Positions 30,399 to 40,334 of a stretch of 49,452 bases of DNA are shown piece after piece (the stretch's first letter is position 1; the number at the start of each line of letters is the position of its first letter). The stretch is from Candidatus Saccharimonadota bacterium (GTDB lineage Bacteria; Patescibacteriota; Saccharimonadia; Saccharimonadales; UBA4665). The notes under the pieces were generated by a model. It had not been told where the DNA came from, did no database searches, and was given only the letters and a program-made list of their open reading frames with translations. The stretch lies in the NCBI GenBank assembly GCA_027346135.1, contig DAIESS010000001.1, positions 1 through 49,452 of the forward strand, in the 5' to 3' direction. A program made the translations under genes and the position numbers.

Positions 30399-31604
30399 TT
30401 ATCCGCCAAGCTGCTGCAAAGCGGCCTGCAGCTGCGTGTCGTTGCCGGCTTTGGCATCAGCATCGGTTAACTCAACCGTCTTGTCTGGGGTAATACCCTT
30501 ATGATTGATATTCTGGCCATCAGGGCGGTACCAGCTAGCCACTGTTACCTTTAATTCGCCCCCATCCTTCAGGAAGATCGTCTGTTGTACGACTCCCTTG
30601 CCGTATGACTTCGTGCCGACAAGCGTAGCTACATTATTGTCCTTAAGGGCGCCGGCCGTAATTTCAGCAGCCGAGGCACTACCGCTGTCGATTAGTACAA
30701 CCGTCGGTATGCCACTAAGTACGTTATCGCCGGTCGCTGTGTAAGTTTCAACTACCGTACTGCCCTGCTTTTCCTGCAAAATTGTCTTACCCGGCGACAG
30801 CCATAAGCTAGAAACGGCCGTGGCAGCCTCGAGGCGACCACCCGGGTTAGAGCGCAAGTCTAAGACAATGCCTTTGACACCAGCCGCCTTGAACTGAGCG
30901 GCAGCTTTTTGAGCTAAATCGGCCGTCGTCTTAGAAAATTGCGTGATTTGCATGTAACCAATGTTTCCAGCCAAAATTTTGCTATTTACACTTGGCACAA
31001 CTATGTCATCACGGACAATCGGTATGGTTAATGTCGACTGGGCGCGAATAATCTTAAGGGTCACAGTCGTTCCTTTTTTGCCACGAATTTTATTAACAGC
31101 CGTGTCAATGTTCATACCGGCCGTACTTTCACCGTTAATACTGGCAATGATGTCCTTAGCCTTCAGCCCGGCCTTTTCGGCAGGCGTGCCCACCAACGGC
31201 GCAATTATCTCTAGATTACCGTCGGCATCCTTGCCCAACTGGGCACCCACACCGCTAAAGGTGCCATCCACTTGTGACTCGAACTGTTTGGCCTCGGCAG
31301 CCGTAAAGTATTCGGTGTAAGGGTCATTGGTGGCCTCGGCCAAGCCCTTTTTAAGGCCATCGAGTAGCTTCGGCTCGGTCAGACTGCCATCATAATTTTC
31401 TTTGAGTGTCCGGTAGACTTCATTGACGCTTGAATAGTTCAATTGGGCCGGCAAGCTGTTGTTAGCACTGTTGTGTGGCGCTGCCAAACCAAAGCTAATA
31501 CTGCCATTACCGACATTAACGCCTAGTGCAAATATGGTGACAGCCACGACTGCCCCGGCGAGTGGTCGCAAAAACCGGCGCCAACCATTACGCTCGGATG
31601 ACAT
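30399..31604 (-). CDS. S41-family carboxy-terminal processing peptidase (CtpA-like)
   Basis: Membrane-anchored periplasmic-side protease that cuts C-terminal tails. One N-terminal span (FLRPLAGAVVAVTIFALGVNV), a PDZ domain (GVGAQLGKDADGNLEI to GESTAGMNID), and the S41 catalytic core with Ser in IDSGSASAAEITAGAL and Lys in SYGKGVVQ. I list the ATG at 31604 (401 aa); a TTG at 31634 with an AAGGGG ribosome-binding site is an alternative. A TTG at 31697 is unlikely because a TATACT -10 box lies downstream of it. Confidence 0.9.
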   Translation of the reverse strand: MSSERNGWRRFLRPLAGAVVAVTIFALGVNVGNGSISFGLAAPHNSANNSLPAQLNYSSVNEVYRTLKENYDGSLTEPKLLDGLKKGLAEATNDPYTEYFTAAEAKQFESQVDGTFSGVGAQLGKDADGNLEIIAPLVGTPAEKAGLKAKDIIASINGESTAGMNIDTAVNKIRGKKGTTVTLKIIRAQSTLTIPIVRDDIVVPSVNSKILAGNIGYMQITQFSKTTADLAQKAAAQFKAAGVKGIVLDLRSNPGGRLEAATAVSSLWLSPGKTILQEKQGSTVVETYTATGDNVLSGIPTVVLIDSGSASAAEITAGALKDNNVATLVGTKSYGKGVVQQTIFLKDGGELKVTVASWYRPDGQNINHKGITPDKTVELTDADAKAGNDTQLQAALQQLGG

Positions 31605-31716
31605 TTCTATAACTGCGTCTTCTGTCTTCTTCAAACCTCTCCCCTTTTTGATCACCGATTTTGCCGGTCTATTTACTCCATCCAGTATATCAATCAAAAG
31701 CGTTAGCGCGAACCAT

Positions 31717-31746
31717 TTAAAAAGCCCCGGTATCTAACCGGGGCTT
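31717..31746 (-). terminator. Intrinsic terminator after the CHAP hydrolase gene
   Basis: Minus strand AAGCCCCGGT, 5-nt loop, ACCGGGGCTT (10-bp perfect, GC-rich) followed by TTTAAA. It separates the CHAP hydrolase gene from the S41 peptidase gene. Confidence 0.85.
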
Positions 31747-31762
31747 CCACTAGAACTAGTTT

Positions 31763-32908
31763 CTATTGCCAAGTGCGCCACTGTGTTGAGTACTGACCAG
31801 TTAGCTGCTGGTTATATTGTGAAACGTATATCTGATTGCCACTGACTCCTTCGACATACATGGCATGTCCCCAGGTACCAGCCGTACTAATAGCGACATC
31901 ACCAGGTTGTGGGTTCGATGTGTAGACTGGAATACCGTGTGCATAAGCAGCCGCGACCCAGTCCTTAGCATTTCCATAGTAGTATGGAGCAGCTCGGCCA
32001 GAGGCAGCAACGGCCCAAGCCGTGTATGATACACACTGGCGAGTACAGTAACCCCATGGGTCAGGACCATCATTGTCAACACAGCCCGGTGCCGTGCTCA
32101 TACCAAAGCCGGCGTTAGCGTAAGGGTAGTTGTGGCCATTAACTGACCCGATAGCTCCCGGAAAACGAATGAAGTAATAAGCGGCGCTAGCATCGTTAGC
32201 CCGACGCTGAGCAGCAATAAGAGCGTCTAGCTTCTGTTGGTTGGCCGCAGTTTGAGCATTATAACTTGCCTGCTGACTTTGGTTGTAAGCCAACATGTTA
32301 GCCTGCTCGGCTCGAGCGGATGCTAATTGATCTTGTTGCTGGCGCTGCTGCGTCAACAAAGCCTCAACTTGGGTCTTTTGCGATTGCAACTGTTGTTGCA
32401 AGGCGGCAATTTCTTTTAAGGCCGTCTGAATTTTAGACTGGACGGCGTTGCGGTACTCTTCTTTGTCGACATAATCGCTCAAGTTTTTACTAGTAGCCAG
32501 CATTTCAATGGTGCTCATTTGGTCATCGACATACATAGCCTTAAGATCCGAGGCCAAAACTTGACGTTGATGATCAATCTCGGCCTGCTTGGCCGCAATT
32601 TCATTGGTTAAGCGAGTTTGTTCGGAGGTGTTGTAATCGATTTGACCCTGCAATAAAGCAATCTGCCCGTTCAAACGAGCGACAGCATCTTGATAACTAA
32701 CGGCTTGGCTCTGCAGGTTGGCGACGGCATTGTTGTTGGCCGCGATTTGAGCATTACAATCTGCAATCGAAGTACATGTGGCGTTAGCCGCATAGGCACT
32801 CTTTAGGCCGGCCGACAAACCAGCCCCCAGCATCACACCAATCATGGCAAAAATTGCAAAACGCGTGCGCAATGGAGTTTTGTCTGATTTTTTGTGTTGT
32901 TTTGGCAT
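31763..32908 (-). CDS. PcsB/CwlO-like peptidoglycan hydrolase with coiled coil and CHAP domain
   Basis: 381 aa from ATG 32908. A signal peptide (IFAMIGVMLGAGLSAGLKSAYA) is followed by a long coiled coil rich in Gln/Ala (about 60-240) and a C-terminal CHAP amidase/endopeptidase domain with Cys in YCTRQCVSYTAWAV and His in GTWGHAMYVEGV. In streptococci and mycobacteria such hydrolases (PcsB, RipC) are activated by FtsEX through the coiled coil. ftsX and ftsE lie directly upstream, so a septal splitting complex is likely. Confidence 0.9.
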   Translation of the reverse strand: MPKQHKKSDKTPLRTRFAIFAMIGVMLGAGLSAGLKSAYAANATCTSIADCNAQIAANNNAVANLQSQAVSYQDAVARLNGQIALLQGQIDYNTSEQTRLTNEIAAKQAEIDHQRQVLASDLKAMYVDDQMSTIEMLATSKNLSDYVDKEEYRNAVQSKIQTALKEIAALQQQLQSQKTQVEALLTQQRQQQDQLASARAEQANMLAYNQSQQASYNAQTAANQQKLDALIAAQRRANDASAAYYFIRFPGAIGSVNGHNYPYANAGFGMSTAPGCVDNDGPDPWGYCTRQCVSYTAWAVAASGRAAPYYYGNAKDWVAAAYAHGIPVYTSNPQPGDVAISTAGTWGHAMYVEGVSGNQIYVSQYNQQLTGQYSTQWRTWQ

Positions 32909-33072
32909 ATTTTTTGTCTTGTTTATGCTGTTTTGTAGTATACCATACCGCATACGCTTTGTAAATTACCCTCGCTCTTAGATTTTGGAGGACACTAAAA
33001 GATGTCCCGCATTATAATTAGATTGTTTCGTATCTGTTATGAGCCCTTTAGGCGCTAACAGTGTGTTTATTC

Positions 33073-34017
33073 TTATTTAGAGGTTTTGAACTTTAAGTAC
33101 CGCCGGGTCGCTATCACAGAAGAGGCAGCTCCAATAACTATACCAACCGCTAGCTGCAGTGTCAAAAGCCACAAAAAATTCGATGTAAAGTAGGTGCTGG
33201 CATACTGAATATCGAGTAAACCGAGTGAACTGGCTTGTAACGCCCCACTCGAGGCCGCAAAGGCCGCGTTAACCAATAGGATCGAAATAATTGCCGATAA
33301 AATGCCATAAATGATGCTTTCCACGACAAAGGGACCGCGAATGTACCAGGTACTGGCGCCAAGCAAGCGCATGATCTGGATCTCATCACGGCGGTTGAAG
33401 ATGGCCATTTGAATCGTATTGAAAATGATCAGGGCCGAGATAATCGTAAAGATAATAACGGCGCCAATACCGCCCTGCCGCAAGATGTTAGTGGCATGTG
33501 TAATCTTGTCGATGGCCGCCTTACGATCGCCCGAGTAGGACGGCTCGTTCGACTGCAGCGCTGCAACGTCTTTCTTTGTTAAGAAATTTTTGATGTCCTG
33601 AATTTTGTTTAAATCACGCGGTTTGATTAAGATCGTCGCCGGCAACGGGTTGGATGTTTCGTTTACGGCCGACAACAAATCTTGGTTACCCTTGTTTTTA
33701 TCAATGTAGCGCTTCAGCGCATCTTCCTTCGACAGGTAGGATACGCTTTTAACGTTGGGTAACTGGCGCAACTGGGTGAGCAAGCCGTCTTTTTGAGCAG
33801 GCGTAATGCTGTCATTCAAATAAACCGATATATCGATCTTGTCGGTAATTTGGTTAATGGTGTTACTGAAGGTTGCGCTTGTAATAATCGAAAATAGTAC
33901 GATGGTTAAGGTAACAACCATAACAGCCATGGCCGCTATAGCCAGGCTGGCATTGCGGACAAAGTTGATCATGCCGGCTTCAACGATACGACTGAAGGTT
34001 ATGGTTTTTCGTCTCAT
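33073..34017 (-). CDS. ftsX: Cell division protein FtsX (ABC transporter permease-like)
   Basis: 314 aa with four membrane spans in the FtsX layout: one near residues 22-45 (SLAIAAMAVMVVTLTIVLFSII), an outer loop with DISVYLNDSITPAQKDGL, and three spans in the C-terminal half (GAVIIFTIISALIIFNTIQM and following, ELF-type RRDEIQIMRLLGAS). It relays FtsE ATP hydrolysis to a cell-wall hydrolase. Its ATG overlaps the ftsE stop by 4 bp (ATGA), typical of coupled ftsEX. Confidence 0.95.
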   Translation of the reverse strand: MRRKTITFSRIVEAGMINFVRNASLAIAAMAVMVVTLTIVLFSIITSATFSNTINQITDKIDISVYLNDSITPAQKDGLLTQLRQLPNVKSVSYLSKEDALKRYIDKNKGNQDLLSAVNETSNPLPATILIKPRDLNKIQDIKNFLTKKDVAALQSNEPSYSGDRKAAIDKITHATNILRQGGIGAVIIFTIISALIIFNTIQMAIFNRRDEIQIMRLLGASTWYIRGPFVVESIIYGILSAIISILLVNAAFAASSGALQASSLGLLDIQYASTYFTSNFLWLLTLQLAVGIVIGAASSVIATRRYLKFKTSK

Positions 34018-34703
34018 GATTGAATTTCGTAACTCGCGTTGGCTTTATCGCTGGCAATTTTACCGTGACTGATAGTAACGACACGGCGCTTTAGCTTATT
34101 AACGATTTCCTGGTTGTGCGTAGTTAGCAAAACAGTCGTGCCATAGCGGTTGATTTTTTCGAGTACCCTAATGACGTCCCAAGCATGCTTAGGGTCAAGG
34201 TTACCGGTTGGCTCATCGGCAATAAGTATTTTGGGCTGTCGAACAATGGCGCGAGCAATGGCAACACGCTGTCGCTCGCCACCTGATAATTCCATCGGCA
34301 TGCGGTTTTCTTTACCCTTGAGGTTAACGATGTCGAGAACTTTTGGAACAGTGTGTTCAATTTCTTTACGGCCCATGCCGACAATTTCGAGCGCAAAAGC
34401 CACATTCTCGAAGACTGTTTTATTGGGCAACAATTTAAAATCCTGGAAAACTACACCAATTTTACGACGCAACAGGGGTATATCTTTATCCTTCAGTTTA
34501 TCGTAATCGATACCGCCGATGATAATCTTACCGCTCGACGGTCGTTCTTCACGGGTCAACAGACGTAGTAAAGTCGTTTTACCGGCACCACTCTGCCCCA
34601 CCACAATAACAAATTCTTTCGGTTCGACATGCAAACTGATTCGATCGAGCGACGGAGTCCCCGAGCGGCCGTATGTTTTAGTTACCCTATCCAACAAAAT
34701 CAT
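34014..34703 (-). CDS. ftsE: Cell division ATP-binding protein FtsE
   Basis: 229 aa ABC ATPase. Walker A GQSGAGKTTLL, Q-loop VFQDFKLLPNKTVFENVAF (typical FtsE), signature LSGGERQRVAIARAI, Walker B ILIADEPTGNLDP and the H-loop TTHN. FtsE drives FtsX conformational change. ATG at 34703. Genes ftsE, ftsX and the CHAP hydrolase follow each other in one direction. Confidence 0.97.
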   Translation of the reverse strand: MILLDRVTKTYGRSGTPSLDRISLHVEPKEFVIVVGQSGAGKTTLLRLLTREERPSSGKIIIGGIDYDKLKDKDIPLLRRKIGVVFQDFKLLPNKTVFENVAFALEIVGMGRKEIEHTVPKVLDIVNLKGKENRMPMELSGGERQRVAIARAIVRQPKILIADEPTGNLDPKHAWDVIRVLEKINRYGTTVLLTTHNQEIVNKLKRRVVTISHGKIASDKANASYEIQS

Positions 34704-34739
34704 TACGTTAAGTAGTATACAAGGAAAACTCTTGTGTTT

Positions 34740-35834
34740 CTAGTTATCAGCGCCTAGGGTATGCTCCAAGAATGCGTCGATCAGCGGGTCGAGGTTGCCA
34801 TTAAGGACGCCGTCGGGATCACTGGTTTCATAGCCACTACGTAAATCCTTCACCTGCTTGTACGGGTGCAGCACGTAATTACGAATTTGGCTGCCAAATT
34901 CATTGGCACTATCCGGCCCCTTGAGTTCGCTAACCTTCTCCGCGTGTTGCTCGAGCCGTAACTGAGCAAGCCGGGAGCGCAAAATTGTCATAGCCGTTTC
35001 TTTATTTTGCAATTGGCTGCGTTCATTTTGGATAGCGACCGTTATGCCTGTCGGCAAGTGTGTAACACGGACAGCGCTGTCGGTCGTGTTAACCGACTGG
35101 CCGCCGTGACCACCACTGCGATAAACATCAATTTTCAAATCTTTTTCGTCGAGGTCGATTTCGTCTGGGCGATCAATTTCAGGTAAAATATCGACTTTAG
35201 CAAAACTGGTCTCGCGCGAGGCGGCCGAGTTGAACGGGCTTTGCCGTACCAAGCGATGGACACCGTGCTCACCTTTTAAGCGACCAAATAAGTGTTGGCT
35301 GCCGCTAAAGCGCAAAGTTGCACTCTTTATGCCGGCCTCATCGCCAGCCGATTCATCCAACACTTCCGCTTTAACGCCATGTGATTCGGCATAGCGCAAA
35401 TACATACGCAAAAGCATGCCAGCCCAGTCTTGCGCGTCAGTACCGCCAGCGCCAGCATAAACGTTCATAATGACATCGTAAGAATCGTACGGACCAGTGA
35501 ATTTTAAATCGGCCTTGAGCTCGTTAAACCGTTCTGAGATGCCCACTAATTGGCCGGTCAGTTCGCCCAACATAGTTTCGTCTCCTAGCGCTAACATGTC
35601 GTTAACGTCAGTGACGTCCTTGTTAAGCTCAAGCCAGGGTTTAGTAGCGGCATCAAGCTTAGCAATCTGCTTCATAACATCTTGAGCATGCGACGTATCG
35701 CTCCAGAATGAGTCTGATTGCGACTCGGTCGTTAGGGCCGTTAGCTCGCCAACCTGCTCGGCAATGTGCAGACGCTGGCTAGCGGTCGATACTTCATCGC
35801 GAAGCTGAGCAGCTTGCTTCACTGCCTCTTCCAC
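34740..35834 (-). CDS. prfB: Peptide chain release factor 2
   Basis: 364 aa. Release factor for UAA and UGA. The stop-recognition tripeptide is SPF (VRQSPFNSAASRETSF), the RF2 form, and the catalytic GGQ lies in YRSGGHGGQSVNTTDSAVR. The start is GTG at 35834 with AAGGAG 7 nt upstream. There is no internal programmed frameshift as in E. coli prfB, so autoregulation by UGA is absent. Presence of RF2 fits UGA as a stop codon here. Confidence 0.97.
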   Translation of the reverse strand: MEEAVKQAAQLRDEVSTASQRLHIAEQVGELTALTTESQSDSFWSDTSHAQDVMKQIAKLDAATKPWLELNKDVTDVNDMLALGDETMLGELTGQLVGISERFNELKADLKFTGPYDSYDVIMNVYAGAGGTDAQDWAGMLLRMYLRYAESHGVKAEVLDESAGDEAGIKSATLRFSGSQHLFGRLKGEHGVHRLVRQSPFNSAASRETSFAKVDILPEIDRPDEIDLDEKDLKIDVYRSGGHGGQSVNTTDSAVRVTHLPTGITVAIQNERSQLQNKETAMTILRSRLAQLRLEQHAEKVSELKGPDSANEFGSQIRNYVLHPYKQVKDLRSGYETSDPDGVLNGNLDPLIDAFLEHTLGADN

Positions 35835-35837
35835 GAT

Positions 35838-37133
35838 TTAACTCCTTGCCTGCCACAAAGGCGCGATACTCTGACGTAACTCGTCAGTAAAATCTTTGCC
35901 ACAATCGCCCAATATACCCAAGCCCCAGACATCATCGGCAAATAATTGGCGAGATATTTCTATGATGCCATCTTTGTGAATAGCTTTGATACGCTCGGGT
36001 ATATGATTGTACGGTTCGATAACTTCATCAAAAAAGTATCGGCCGCTGTAACCACTTGCCGTACCGCCAACCGTCTGGGCGCTACGCTGGAAACGACCCA
36101 GGGCGTATTGCTTGGTGGCTTCGATTTCGCTGGCCGAGATATCACCTTCAAGCACCTTTTTAATTTCATCGACAATAATCGTAAAAAGTTGTGCGGCGTT
36201 TTTGTCAGATACCTGCGCCCCGAACCACCAGTTACTGGCGTCCCTCGTCTGGCTTAGGCCCGAGTTCATGCCATAGACTAGGCCACGCTCTCTGGCAGCA
36301 CCAAGAATTTTTGAGTACAGCGTTTCGGTCAGCATGGTATTAACCAAGTTAAGAGCGTCAGTCTCCGGATCGGACATGCGTCGCTGCATGAATGTATCAA
36401 TGTAAAAATACAGATTTTCGACCGTATCATTCGGTACATAAACAGGCTTTTTAAGAGTTTGGGGCAATTCTTTTGGCAAAGCAAAACGGCGCCCCGAGGC
36501 TGGAAGTTCAACGTTTGCAAAGAGTTTTTCAATTGTTTCTTGGCGCTTGGGCGTCAGGTTGCCAGAGACCACAAACCGCATGTTCGGTGTCGTATGAGTA
36601 CGTTTGTAGTGCTCGCAAACATCATCATTGCGAACGTTATTCATCAACTGCAAACGCTCGGCATCGGTTTTAACAATCAAACCAAAACTCTTGCGCATCT
36701 CAAGACTCAAGCGGCGGAAGTGATTATTCGACCGAGCGGCCATTTCTTCTTGAACATTGCCAAATTCGGCATCGAATTCTTCCTGCAAAAATAGCGGTTT
36801 ACTAATGGCAAGGAGCATTAGCCCCAATACCCGGTCCCACTCAAAGTCAGCACACTCAGCCTCGTAGGTGATGTCATAAACACCGGTCGAAGCATTACTA
36901 TATGCCCCGTTTTTTTCTAGTTCGGCCTGGAAATCACGCGCTTTGGGCAGCATTTCGTTAGCACCTAGCAAAACATGTTCCATCAGATGCGGTACTTCCC
37001 ATTTTTCCTGGGGCACCAGGTATTCACCAGCCCGGAAGTTAATGTCGAATGTCATAACACTAGCGTCAGGAATGTGCACCAGCAGGCCACGCGCGCCATT
37101 TTTAAGAGTAATTTCAGAAACAGTGTGCTTCAT
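35838..37133 (-). CDS. M16-family zinc peptidase
   Basis: 431 aa insulinase-type peptidase. The inverted zinc motif HLMEH (49-53, HxxEH) is present and a downstream Glu-rich helix (EFDAEFGNVQEEMAAR) gives the third ligand. Only one catalytic half is encoded, with the R/Y-containing second half (TVGGTASGYSGRYFFDE). Cytosolic or processing role unknown. It lies 3 bp from prfB, so the two probably share an mRNA. Confidence 0.92.
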   Translation of the reverse strand: MKHTVSEITLKNGARGLLVHIPDASVMTFDINFRAGEYLVPQEKWEVPHLMEHVLLGANEMLPKARDFQAELEKNGAYSNASTGVYDITYEAECADFEWDRVLGLMLLAISKPLFLQEEFDAEFGNVQEEMAARSNNHFRRLSLEMRKSFGLIVKTDAERLQLMNNVRNDDVCEHYKRTHTTPNMRFVVSGNLTPKRQETIEKLFANVELPASGRRFALPKELPQTLKKPVYVPNDTVENLYFYIDTFMQRRMSDPETDALNLVNTMLTETLYSKILGAARERGLVYGMNSGLSQTRDASNWWFGAQVSDKNAAQLFTIIVDEIKKVLEGDISASEIEATKQYALGRFQRSAQTVGGTASGYSGRYFFDEVIEPYNHIPERIKAIHKDGIIEISRQLFADDVWGLGILGDCGKDFTDELRQSIAPLWQARS

Positions 37134-37154
37134 ACGTACTGTAAACGCGCCGCT

Positions 37155-39758
37155 CTAGCGCTTCCTTCTCTTCGCGGCCGTTTTACGTTGACGTTCGGTT
37201 TTACGGGCCTTTTTACGTTTTTGGTCGACTTTTCTAAGGTCATCACTTCGTTTTTTGGCCGAAAAGTCAGATTCGTCGTATTCTTCTCCGACTGTAATCT
37301 GGTCTGCATTACTGATGGATTGTCGAGCCGCTAGAGTCAACTCCGTTTCAGCCGGCTGCTCCAAGTCTTCCATTGGCACCGGTTCAGCATGAAACAAGAA
37401 CGTCACGACATCATGGCGTAAAGCATTTTGCATTTCTTCGAAGAGCAACTGACCGCGTCGGCGATACTCAACCAGCGGATCCTGCTGGCCGACGCTCATC
37501 CAGTGAATGCCTTCACGCAAGTGCTCCATGTTTTCAAGGTGTTGCATCCACAAGTTGTCGAGCACCTGCAAGTAAACATCGCGTTCGATTTTGCGCATTA
37601 CCTCGGGTGTAAAGTTGAGCTCCCGAGACGCGTATAGTTCTTTAACTTCCGCCTTTAGGACATCTTCAAATTTGTGTGCTTCGGTGTCAAATAAACGGTC
37701 AAGCGCCGCGTCATCGAACGGAAATACTTCTTTGACGACATTTTCAAAGTCCTCGCTCATGAGGTTAGGCGAGCTGGCAATGGCATGCACTTCTTGATCG
37801 ATAATCGCGGTTATGCGCTTGGTAATATCCGGAAGATTCAAAATTTCACGGCGCATCGCATAAGTAGCTTTGCGGTGACGGTTCATAACGTCGTCGTACT
37901 GGACAACGTTTTTACGCTGGTCAAAGTGATAACCTTCAACCTTCTTTTGGGCACCTTCGAGGCTGCGTGAAATTAGACGGTTTTCGATTGGAGTGTCATC
38001 ATCGACACTCATTCGTGACATGATGCTGGCAATTCGGTCACCACCAAAGATACGCATCAGGTCGTCTTCAGTACTAACAAAGAATTGGGTTATACCAGGG
38101 TCACCCTGGCGTCCGGAACGACCACGCAACTGGTTATCGATACGGCGGGATTCGTGACGTTCACTACCGAGCACGAACAAACCGCCAAGTTCTTTAACGC
38201 CCTCGCCCAAAACGATGTCAGTACCACGACCGGCGATGTTGGTCGCAAGAGTGACTGCGCCAGGCATACCGGCTTTGGCAACAATGCTTGCTTCGCGTTC
38301 GTTATTTTTGGCATTAAGTACTTGATGAGGTACGTCCGCCTTGGTTAATAGCTGACTGAGCACCTCGTTCTTCTCGATTGATACGGTACCAATTAGGACC
38401 GGTTGGCCTTTTTGGTGAAGCATCTTAACTTCACGAACAATAGCTTTGAACTTACCCTTCTCGGTACGATAAATGCGATCGGTTCGGTCAATACGTGCCA
38501 GTGGACGGTTGCTCGGAACTTCAACCACATCAAGTTTATAAATCTGGTGGAATTCTTCGCTTTCGGTCATAGCCGTACCGGTCATACCAGCCAATTTTTC
38601 GTACAAGCGGAAGTAGTTCTGGAATGAAATCGTTGCTAACGTCATTGATTCTTCTTGGACTTCAACACCTTCTTTGGCTTCAATTGCCTGGTGCAAGCCT
38701 TCGTTATAGCGACGGCCGGCCAGCAAGCGCCCGGTGAATTCATCGACGATCACGACTTCGCCGTCTTTGGTGACAACATAATCTTTGTCGCGCTTGAATA
38801 AAGCATGAGCTTTTAGGGCTTGCTGCAAATGATAGATGGTGCGGATGTTTTCACCCCCATACAAGTTATCAATCGAAAGTGCCTTTTCAACTGTCTCTAC
38901 GCCTAAATCGGTTAAGATAACTGTCTTCTGTTTTTCGTCGGTCTCGTAGTGCTTATCTTTTTGAAGTTGACGAACAACTTTGGCAAACTGCGCGTAGGCG
39001 CTACCGCTAACCGCACTTGGTGCCGAGATAATTAATGGTGTCCTAGCCTCGTCGATAAGAATGGAGTCGGCTTCGTCGACGATCGCATAGTGCAATGGTC
39101 GCTGTCGTAGCTGATCGACCTCGCGAACCATGTTGTCGCGCAAGTAATCAAAACCTAATTCGTTGTTAGTGCTATAGGTAACGTCAGCCGCATAAGCTTC
39201 CTGACGAGTACACGGTTTTAGATGTTGAAAGCGAGGATCATCATGACTCTCGTCGGTAAATTTAGGGTCGTAAATAAATGACTGATCCGGAATAATAACA
39301 CCGACGCTCAAGCCCAAAAAGTCATAGACCGGGCCCATCCAGCCGGCGCCAATACGAGCCAAATAGTCGTTGACAGTCACGAAGTGAGCGCCCTTTTCGG
39401 TTAGAGCATTCAGGTACAGTGGCAAGGTAGCGACCAGGGTCTTACCTTCACCGGTTTTCATTTCGGCGACATTGCCTTCGTGCAAAACCATACCACCCAT
39501 CAACTGGACATCGAAATGCCGCTGTCCAAGCGTACGCGTGGCTGCTTCCCGGACAACCGCAAAGGCATCGGGTAGAATCTTGTCGAGACTCTCTTTCTTA
39601 AGTCGTTTCTTAAGAACTTCCGTCTGCTCTTTTAGCTTTTTGTCGGTCAGTTTGCTGTACTTCGGCGCTAGATCATTTATAACTTTAACTCGTTTGCGCA
39701 AACGCTTAATGGTTTTCGCTTGAGGGTCACCGAGGATCTTCTTCAGAACTATATGCAT
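37155..39758 (-). CDS. secA: Protein translocase ATPase SecA
   Basis: 867 aa motor of the Sec pathway. Visible: RTLGQRHFDVQLMGGMVLHEGNVAEMKTGEGKTLVA (Walker A GEGKT), DYLARIGAGWMGPVYDFLGLSVG, VDEADSILIDEARTPLIIS (DEAD-like), the helicase half with TNIAGRGTDIVLG and GLFVLGSERHESRRIDNQLRGRSGRQGD. The C-terminus ends in basic residues (RKTERQRKTAAKRRKR) and lacks the Cys zinc tail that binds SecB. The ATG at 39758 has a GGGAGC element upstream. Confidence 0.97.
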   Translation of the reverse strand: MHIVLKKILGDPQAKTIKRLRKRVKVINDLAPKYSKLTDKKLKEQTEVLKKRLKKESLDKILPDAFAVVREAATRTLGQRHFDVQLMGGMVLHEGNVAEMKTGEGKTLVATLPLYLNALTEKGAHFVTVNDYLARIGAGWMGPVYDFLGLSVGVIIPDQSFIYDPKFTDESHDDPRFQHLKPCTRQEAYAADVTYSTNNELGFDYLRDNMVREVDQLRQRPLHYAIVDEADSILIDEARTPLIISAPSAVSGSAYAQFAKVVRQLQKDKHYETDEKQKTVILTDLGVETVEKALSIDNLYGGENIRTIYHLQQALKAHALFKRDKDYVVTKDGEVVIVDEFTGRLLAGRRYNEGLHQAIEAKEGVEVQEESMTLATISFQNYFRLYEKLAGMTGTAMTESEEFHQIYKLDVVEVPSNRPLARIDRTDRIYRTEKGKFKAIVREVKMLHQKGQPVLIGTVSIEKNEVLSQLLTKADVPHQVLNAKNNEREASIVAKAGMPGAVTLATNIAGRGTDIVLGEGVKELGGLFVLGSERHESRRIDNQLRGRSGRQGDPGITQFFVSTEDDLMRIFGGDRIASIMSRMSVDDDTPIENRLISRSLEGAQKKVEGYHFDQRKNVVQYDDVMNRHRKATYAMRREILNLPDITKRITAIIDQEVHAIASSPNLMSEDFENVVKEVFPFDDAALDRLFDTEAHKFEDVLKAEVKELYASRELNFTPEVMRKIERDVYLQVLDNLWMQHLENMEHLREGIHWMSVGQQDPLVEYRRRGQLLFEEMQNALRHDVVTFLFHAEPVPMEDLEQPAETELTLAARQSISNADQITVGEEYDESDFSAKKRSDDLRKVDQKRKKARKTERQRKTAAKRRKR

Positions 39759-39875
39759 GCTTTCTAACGCTCCCTGCTTACCAAGTATTCAAGAATTATC
39801 CTTGTTATTGTAGCGTTTTGTGGCAAAGAAAGCGAGACGTTTTTCGATTCGTATAAGCCATGCCAAGAGGTATGG

Positions 39876-40235
39876 TTATAGGGCCAACTTACGGCGTGCA
39901 AATAACCGGCGCTGCCGCTTAGCATCGGTGTGTGATTGTTTGTAACGTTCGACCTGCTGCTTGAGTTTGGCATGAACAATATCGACGGCCGCGAACATGT
40001 TTAGGGTCGTTTCACTCATCTTGATGGTTTCATGAGGTAGGTACAAAGTAATATCGCAAGTATAAAGTTTTTTGCCGGCCTGTTTTTCTTCTTTTAGGCG
40101 TACTTCCATGTGGGCGCTCTGTCGGGACTGTCGGGGCAAGTATTTGTCAATTCGGCCGAGCTTCTTGTTTACGTACTTATGTAGTTGCTCGTTAATAATG
40201 GTGTGTACTCCGCTAACTTCGAATTTTTGTAGCAT
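39876..40235 (-). CDS. hpf: Ribosome hibernation-promoting factor (HPF/YfiA, short form)
   Basis: 119 aa. S30AE-type ribosome-binding protein that protects idle ribosomes. The beta-alpha-beta fold is recognisable: SGVHTIINEQLHKYVNKKLGRIDKYLPRQ and LYLPHETIKMSETTLNMFAAVDIVHAKLKQQVERYK. It lacks the long C-terminal dimerisation domain. I prefer the second ATG (40235), because AAAGGGG lies about 7 nt before it but only 1 nt before the ATG at 40241. Confidence 0.92.
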   Translation of the reverse strand: MLQKFEVSGVHTIINEQLHKYVNKKLGRIDKYLPRQSRQSAHMEVRLKEEKQAGKKLYTCDITLYLPHETIKMSETTLNMFAAVDIVHAKLKQQVERYKQSHTDAKRQRRLFARRKLAL

Positions 40236-40334
40236 TGTCATGCCCCTTTCAAACGCTATTAGGCCATTTAGATCGACCTGCGTTCACTATTAAGTATAAC
40301 CCTTATACCACCAAATGTGTGGAGTTTTATCGGT

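Noticed and set aside
31604-31697. TTG at 31697 as start of the S41 peptidase
   Set aside because: It lies upstream of a TATACT -10 box, so it would not be in the transcript.
39764-39979. 71-codon frame at the end of hpf
   Set aside because: Overlaps the real hpf gene in another frame and lacks a start signal.
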